A stretch of DNA of 8,990 bases, from assembly GCA_021797025.1 (NCBI GenBank), contig JAKAAK010000125.1, positions 1-8,990 of the forward strand. Direction: 5' to 3'. The stretch comes from Thermoplasmata archaeon (lineage in GTDB: Archaea; Thermoplasmatota; Thermoplasmata; Thermoplasmatales; Thermoplasmataceae). Made by a program: the position numbers and the translations under genes. The notes beneath the pieces were generated by a model. The model was given only the letters and a program-made list of their open reading frames with translations, was not told the DNA's origin and did no database searches. This document shows, piece by piece, positions 5,842 to 8,990 of this stretch. Position 1 is the stretch's first letter; the number at the start of each line of letters is the position of its first letter.

Positions 5842-7277
5842 ATACCTGCCTTCATTCCTGTTGCCCCTCCATTATTTACTTCTTCTTCGGCCTTCTGCAT
5901 TTCTTCATCAGTTTCATCCTTTAACACTCCTGCCATATAATAGAACATCAACGGTATTAATATTATATAGAATATGATTATCAATATTCCGAGTGGCCAT
6001 ATAATAGGCGAATACGACGCCGCATCCGTAATTGTCATGACACCGTAGTAATGTGTGCCATTTACTATTAACCCTCCCGGTACCGGTGATTTAACTATAA
6101 ATGGAACCCTGCTGACCTCGGCTGTCCACCACCCAAGTTCCATAGTAATAACGGCAATAACACCGAAGAACATCATCCCGTATAATGTTAATTTCTGGTT
6201 TAACGGGTCCTTCTTCCTGAAATACTGCACAACCACATATAACCAGTATAAGCCAATCAATGTACCGAAACCAACCATTAAATCAAAGAGGTCATGGACT
6301 ACAGATGGAGCCCAGTCACTTGCCGGATATGTGCTTAGTCCAGGTATAGGGCCCTTTCCGAACGTTGTTGGATATGCCAGCAATGATTGTAAACCCGGTA
6401 TGTTAAGATAGTATGCCGGTTTTCCATTGACCAGTATACCAAAGACATGCTCGGCAACACCGTGTGTTGCAGGATACATGTCCTGTTCTATATCTGCATA
6501 TTTTAAAGGCTCTACAGCCAGTAATGTGGTTGCCTCTACCGAACCGGCTATACCCGTTATAATTATATCAAAGATCGCCACTATTGATAATATGCCTATT
6601 CCTGCCTTATACATCTTCCTTGCATCGACGTTGTTTGTTTTCATGTATTTGTATGCTAAATATATTAAAACCATCATGGAACCGGCCAAATATTCAGCAG
6701 CGTACATGTGGAACAGCTGTGCACCGGTGGATGGTTCCCAGAAAACAGCCAGGGGATTAACGTCTATAATTTTACCCGTTTCTAAGTAATAGGGTATATT
6801 GAACGATCCGGTGGGAGTATTCATCCATGCATTGACATCAACTATCAACGCGGCAGATCCGCCTGTTCCTATTAAAACTCCCCACGAAACCAGCCAGTGG
6901 TACCACCTGTTTTTGAAATTGTCCCAGAAATATACATATACCATTAGGGCTATTGATTCAACCAGAAAGGCAAATACCTCGGCATAGAAAGCCCCCATAG
7001 CTACATCTCCCACCATTGCCATAAAATTTGGCCAGAATAGCATTAATTTGACAGCCATAAATATTCCCGATGCTGTTCCTATAGCAAAATTGATTACCAG
7101 CGCTATGGACATTTTATGTGCCAGAGCCTCATAGTATTTATTTTTGTATTTAAGGCCAATGAATTCAGAAATCAGTATCAGCAAGGCAAGGCCGAGTGTC
7201 AACGTTACTATTAATATATGTGCTGAAACGGTATATGCAAATATACTTGCATCCCAGTTTGGATATGTTATTGACAT
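5835..7277 (-). CDS. cydA: cytochrome bd-type quinol oxidase subunit I (CydA)
   Basis: This 480-residue, roughly nine-helix protein is the catalytic subunit that oxidises quinol and reduces oxygen in the cytoplasmic membrane. By eye alignment to E. coli CydA: H20 (H19, haem ligand), H190 and M334 (H186/M393, haem b558), E387 (E445, b595), W383 (W441) and R390 (R448) are kept. So are K259 and E264 of the quinone loop in EPLKYADIE. Departures are marked: the GRQPW signature is SRVPF (389-393), R391 before the b558 Met is D332, and the two channel glutamates (E100, E107) are seven residues apart instead of eight. The protein is short-loop (480 against 522 residues). It is the first gene of the operon, and its start has no Shine-Dalgarno site but a TATA-like box 29-36 nt upstream, so the leader is very short. 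The C-terminus is acidic, then Gly/Met-rich. Confidence 0.95.
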   Translation of the reverse strand: MSITYPNWDASIFAYTVSAHILIVTLTLGLALLILISEFIGLKYKNKYYEALAHKMSIALVINFAIGTASGIFMAVKLMLFWPNFMAMVGDVAMGAFYAEVFAFLVESIALMVYVYFWDNFKNRWYHWLVSWGVLIGTGGSAALIVDVNAWMNTPTGSFNIPYYLETGKIIDVNPLAVFWEPSTGAQLFHMYAAEYLAGSMMVLIYLAYKYMKTNNVDARKMYKAGIGILSIVAIFDIIITGIAGSVEATTLLAVEPLKYADIEQDMYPATHGVAEHVFGILVNGKPAYYLNIPGLQSLLAYPTTFGKGPIPGLSTYPASDWAPSVVHDLFDLMVGFGTLIGLYWLYVVVQYFRKKDPLNQKLTLYGMMFFGVIAVITMELGWWTAEVSRVPFIVKSPVPGGLIVNGTHYYGVMTITDAASYSPIIWPLGILIIIFYIILIPLMFYYMAGVLKDETDEEMQKAEEEVNNGGATGMKAGMR

Positions 7278-7305
7278 TTTATATCATGTTATCATAAATT
7301 TACTG

Positions 7306-7329
7306 TATATTAACGGTAACGTTAATATA
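7306..7329. promoter_or_regulatory. 24-bp palindrome with back-to-back TATA-like boxes between cydA and the regulator
   Basis: TATATTAACG (7306-7315), a GTAA spacer and CGTTAATATA (7320-7329) form a perfect inverted repeat with 10-bp arms. Each arm read outwards gives TTAATATA, a TATA-like box: 7313-7306 towards cydA (start point near 7282) and 7322-7329 towards the regulator (start point near 7353). A factor bound to the palindrome would cover both promoters. It is a strong operator candidate for the adjacent HTH_10 regulator. Confidence 0.6.
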
Positions 7330-7341
7330 TAAGGTGTTATG

Positions 7342-7351
7342 TTTAAATATA
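7342..7351 (+). promoter_or_regulatory. second candidate TATA box of the regulator gene
   Basis: TTTAAATATA is centred about 35 nt before the ATG at 7382, which would give a leader of about 8 nt. It competes with the box in the right arm of the palindrome; the sequence alone does not decide. A lone ATTAAC half-site, like that of the palindrome arms, follows at 7365-7370. Confidence 0.4.
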
Positions 7352-7381
7352 AAAAGTTTTAAGCATTAACATTATTTACAC

Positions 7382-8005
7382 ATGGTGAAAAATAAAAGTG
7401 AAATAAAATTAAGCGTCAGAATAGAAAGGTATGATTGTGACATAACCAGTTATATTTCAAAAAATTATGTGGATACAAAAATTGAAAGGTTGAAAATTGA
7501 TGAGAAGACCACAACACATAAGCTCACTTTTGGTAATAATACAAACATCTATGAGGTAATGGATAATATTAAGAAGATATCACAGGATATACACAAATCC
7601 GGGAACAATGTAATATGGGCAAAGACATACTGTTGCAGTGGGTGCTCAATTATCGATTCAATAGATGCTTCCATACTGAGCAGTAGAACAATAAATGGCC
7701 ATACTGTTGTTTATAATTTATTGCTACCCAATTATTCTGTATTAAATAAATTGAAAGATACACTTAAGGCTTCCGGACTGAAATATTACATATATGATAT
7801 TTCTTCAAACAAAACTCATGAATTAACCGATCATGAAAAGGATATATTATTAAAATTATATGAAAGCGGCTATTTTGATAGTGATAGGGAAATATCTCTG
7901 ACAGAATTTGCAGGGTCGATCAATATATCAGTACCGGCATTATCTGATATACTTAGGCGTAGCCTGAAAAAGGTTGTATCATATTATCTTGAAAATAAGA
8001 TATAA
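7382..8005 (+). CDS. HTH_10 (bacterio-opsin activator-like) transcription regulator with CCxxC cluster
   Basis: The 207-residue protein is soluble, with no membrane segments. The C-terminal part (about 148-203: LTDHEKDILLKLYESGYFD, then REISLTEFAGSINISVPALSDILRR) is a clear HTH_10 domain, the DNA-binding module first known from haloarchaeal Bat and widespread in archaeal regulators. The N-terminal part (about 8-140) alternates strands and helices and belongs to no family I can name. It carries C19 and a tight cluster C84-C85-S-G-C88, which could bind a metal or Fe-S cluster, or form a disulfide. The gene is divergent from cydA across a 104-bp spacer with a strong palindrome, so the plain inference is a regulator of cytochrome bd responding to oxygen or redox state, and of itself. 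The ATG at 7382 fits a short-leader mRNA. The sensing role is inference; the DNA-binding role is well supported. Confidence 0.85.
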   Translation: MVKNKSEIKLSVRIERYDCDITSYISKNYVDTKIERLKIDEKTTTHKLTFGNNTNIYEVMDNIKKISQDIHKSGNNVIWAKTYCCSGCSIIDSIDASILSSRTINGHTVVYNLLLPNYSVLNKLKDTLKASGLKYYIYDISSNKTHELTDHEKDILLKLYESGYFDSDREISLTEFAGSINISVPALSDILRRSLKKVVSYYLENKI

Positions 8006-8144
8006 TATTTTTAAATTGCATAACGGTTATGTAAATATGGTTACATAGCACATTATATTTTCTGGTTCCGTTGGAATACTTGCTTTTCTCCTATTTTTAT
8101 AATGAAGCAAATTAATCCGGAGTGGAATAATAGAATTAATTAAT
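8006..8144. other. spacer between convergent regulator and aRF1 genes, with hairpin and palindrome
   Basis: No gene is seen here. A T5 run (8008-8012) right after the regulator stop is a probable weak terminator. ATAAC-G-GTTAT (8020-8030) is a small palindrome, and TATGTAA (8028-8034) with TTACATA (8041-8047) can form a 7-bp stem with a 6-nt loop. The rest is AT-rich, with a run of TTAAT/AATTA repeats just before the aRF1 stop. Confidence 0.4.
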
Positions 8145-8990
8145 TTATATATTTATCTGGTTTTCTGGTATATATCTCAGTATACCGGCCAGTCCCCCGA
8201 AGGCAGTTTTTAACAGACGCCCCTCATCGCTATCCTCTGATACCAGCTCAACCTTTGTTCCGGAATCTTCAGACATTTTATATAAATCCTCAATAAAATC
8301 ATCCTCCCTCTCGAAATCCATGGGTGTATTATCTTCGTCGCATAATGGCTGGTCTTCAGGTTCATTTGTAAATGTTTTTTCGGCACTGCATACGGGACAT
8401 CGGTAAAAGTATTTTATCTTTCTTATACTATCAGAGACTATTAACAGTTCAAGATTTTTCATTTTCAGTGCATTTAATATTGCATTTTCTCCATAAACCC
8501 CAAGGCCACCATCGGATTTTTTAATTTCCCCGAGAAATCTATTGATTATATCTTTCTCCTTTGATATCCTCATACCCTTGATGGATTCCGATGCCTTTTC
8601 AACAAGTTCGTGCAGGCCGGATTCGTCGGTATAACCTATATCGAAGAGATCCTTGATTTTTGCCTTGACCTCATCCCTTAAATAATTGCCGTTTAGAAAA
8701 TATTCCTTGGTAGCACCGGGCCCACCCAGAAATATTGCAGTCACATCCTTTATTACCGGTAAAAATGTTGTATTTGATATTTCACCCATTTTCTTATAAA
8801 ATTCATTTGCCTTGTTTTCTATTAATCTTTCGAACCTTCGCGATGACTGCCCGCCCTGGTGATGTTTGCTTGGCACCAGAGAATATTCATAGTCTGCAAC
8901 CTCAATTTTTGTACCCTTTAAGAACCCTACTGTCGCCTCTTTTCTGTCTATCACTATTAAACCATATACTTCCTTTTCCCTTAACTGGTC
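8145..8990 (-). CDS. prf1: archaeal peptide chain release factor aRF1, C-terminal two thirds (cut by window edge)
   Basis: The gene is open at the right edge; 281 residues are present, starting [22 protein letters not shown], out of about 415 in the family. aRF1 recognises all three stop codons and releases the finished protein at the ribosome. The middle domain carries the GGQ tripeptide (8855-8847) in [14 protein letters not shown], whose Gln reaches the peptidyl-transferase centre. [16 protein letters not shown] stretch and the VYGENAI segment are family signatures of the middle and C domains. The C-terminal minidomain has CPVC (8399-8388) but then C-D-E-D (first base 8342), so one Cys of the usual double CxxC zinc site is missing. 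The N domain with the NIKS motif lies outside the window. An in-frame GTG at 8954 is an internal valine codon, not the start. The gene is convergent with the regulator. Confidence 0.95.
   Translation of the reverse strand, partial: DQLREKEVYGLIVIDRKEATVGFLKGTKIEVADYEYSLVPSKHHQGGQSSRRFERLIENKANEFYKKMGEISNTTFLPVIKDVTAIFLGGPGATKEYFLNGNYLRDEVKAKIKDLFDIGYTDESGLHELVEKASESIKGMRISKEKDIINRFLGEIKKSDGGLGVYGENAILNALKMKNLELLIVSDSIRKIKYFYRCPVCSAEKTFTNEPEDQPLCDEDNTPMDFEREDDFIEDLYKMSEDSGTKVELVSEDSDEGRLLKTAFGGLAGILRYIPENQINI

Noticed and set aside
6055..7332. Several plus-strand open frames opposite cydA
   Set aside because: They overlap conserved haem-ligand regions of CydA in antisense and have no features of their own.
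8952..8954. GTG as start codon of aRF1
   Set aside because: The frame continues to the window edge with typical aRF1 sequence (EVYGLIV), so this is an internal Val codon of a truncated gene.
1..8990. CRISPR array, tRNA or insertion sequence
   Set aside because: No regularly spaced repeats, no cloverleaf-like sequence and no transposase or terminal inverted repeats were seen; the tandem repeat at 3531-3558 has only two units without spacers.

Overview
The window looks like a chromosomal segment of a thermoacidophilic euryarchaeon of the Thermoplasmatales (Thermoplasma, Ferroplasma, Acidiplasma or Cuniculiplasma relatives). The basis is a near full-length homologue of the Thermoplasma Cdc48-type ATPase VAT, an archaeal-type release factor aRF1 with the GGQ motif, AT-rich DNA, AGA/AGG-dominated arginine codons, TATA boxes placed for leaderless or short-leader transcripts, and Shine-Dalgarno sites mainly inside operons. 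The genus is not claimed.

Layout. Positions 1-160 hold the vat promoter and possibly the first codons of a divergent gene cut by the left edge. vat (161-2395, +) meets tail to tail, with a 7-nt overlap, a two-helix potassium channel with a cytosolic RCK domain (2389-3384, -). Divergent from the channel is a two-gene HEPN/MNT toxin-antitoxin-like module (3557-4150 and 4132-4539, +). Its first gene joins a ribbon-helix-helix-like N-terminus to a minimal nucleotidyltransferase. A 288-bp spacer follows, with a 20-codon ORF that begins like the module's first gene. Next is the cydA-cydB operon (5835-7277 and 4828-5829, -) for a divergent cytochrome bd-type quinol oxidase, ending in a strong oligo-T terminator. 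Divergent from cydA is an HTH_10 (bacterio-opsin-activator-like) regulator with a CCxxC cysteine cluster (7382-8005, +). The right edge is the C-terminal two thirds of aRF1 (8145-8990, -).

How the parts may work together. VAT unfolds proteins and probably feeds the 20S proteasome; it ends in an HbYX-like tail. The regulator/cyd pair reads as a self-contained respiratory control unit: a 24-bp inverted repeat with 10-bp arms lies in the divergent spacer and carries an outward-facing TATA-like box in each arm, so one regulator could control both directions. The channel gene has a well-placed internal Shine-Dalgarno site and Met codon that could yield a free RCK domain, as known for MthK. The HEPN/MNT module has its own promoter with a 14-bp tandem repeat running into the start codon, which suggests autoregulation by its RHH-like domain.

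No CRISPR array, tRNA, rRNA, insertion sequence or complete prophage gene was seen. The best candidates for new biology are the cyd control region with its cysteine-bearing regulator, the unusual CydA ligand and motif substitutions, and the RHH-MNT/HEPN module with a non-canonical HEPN active-site motif.
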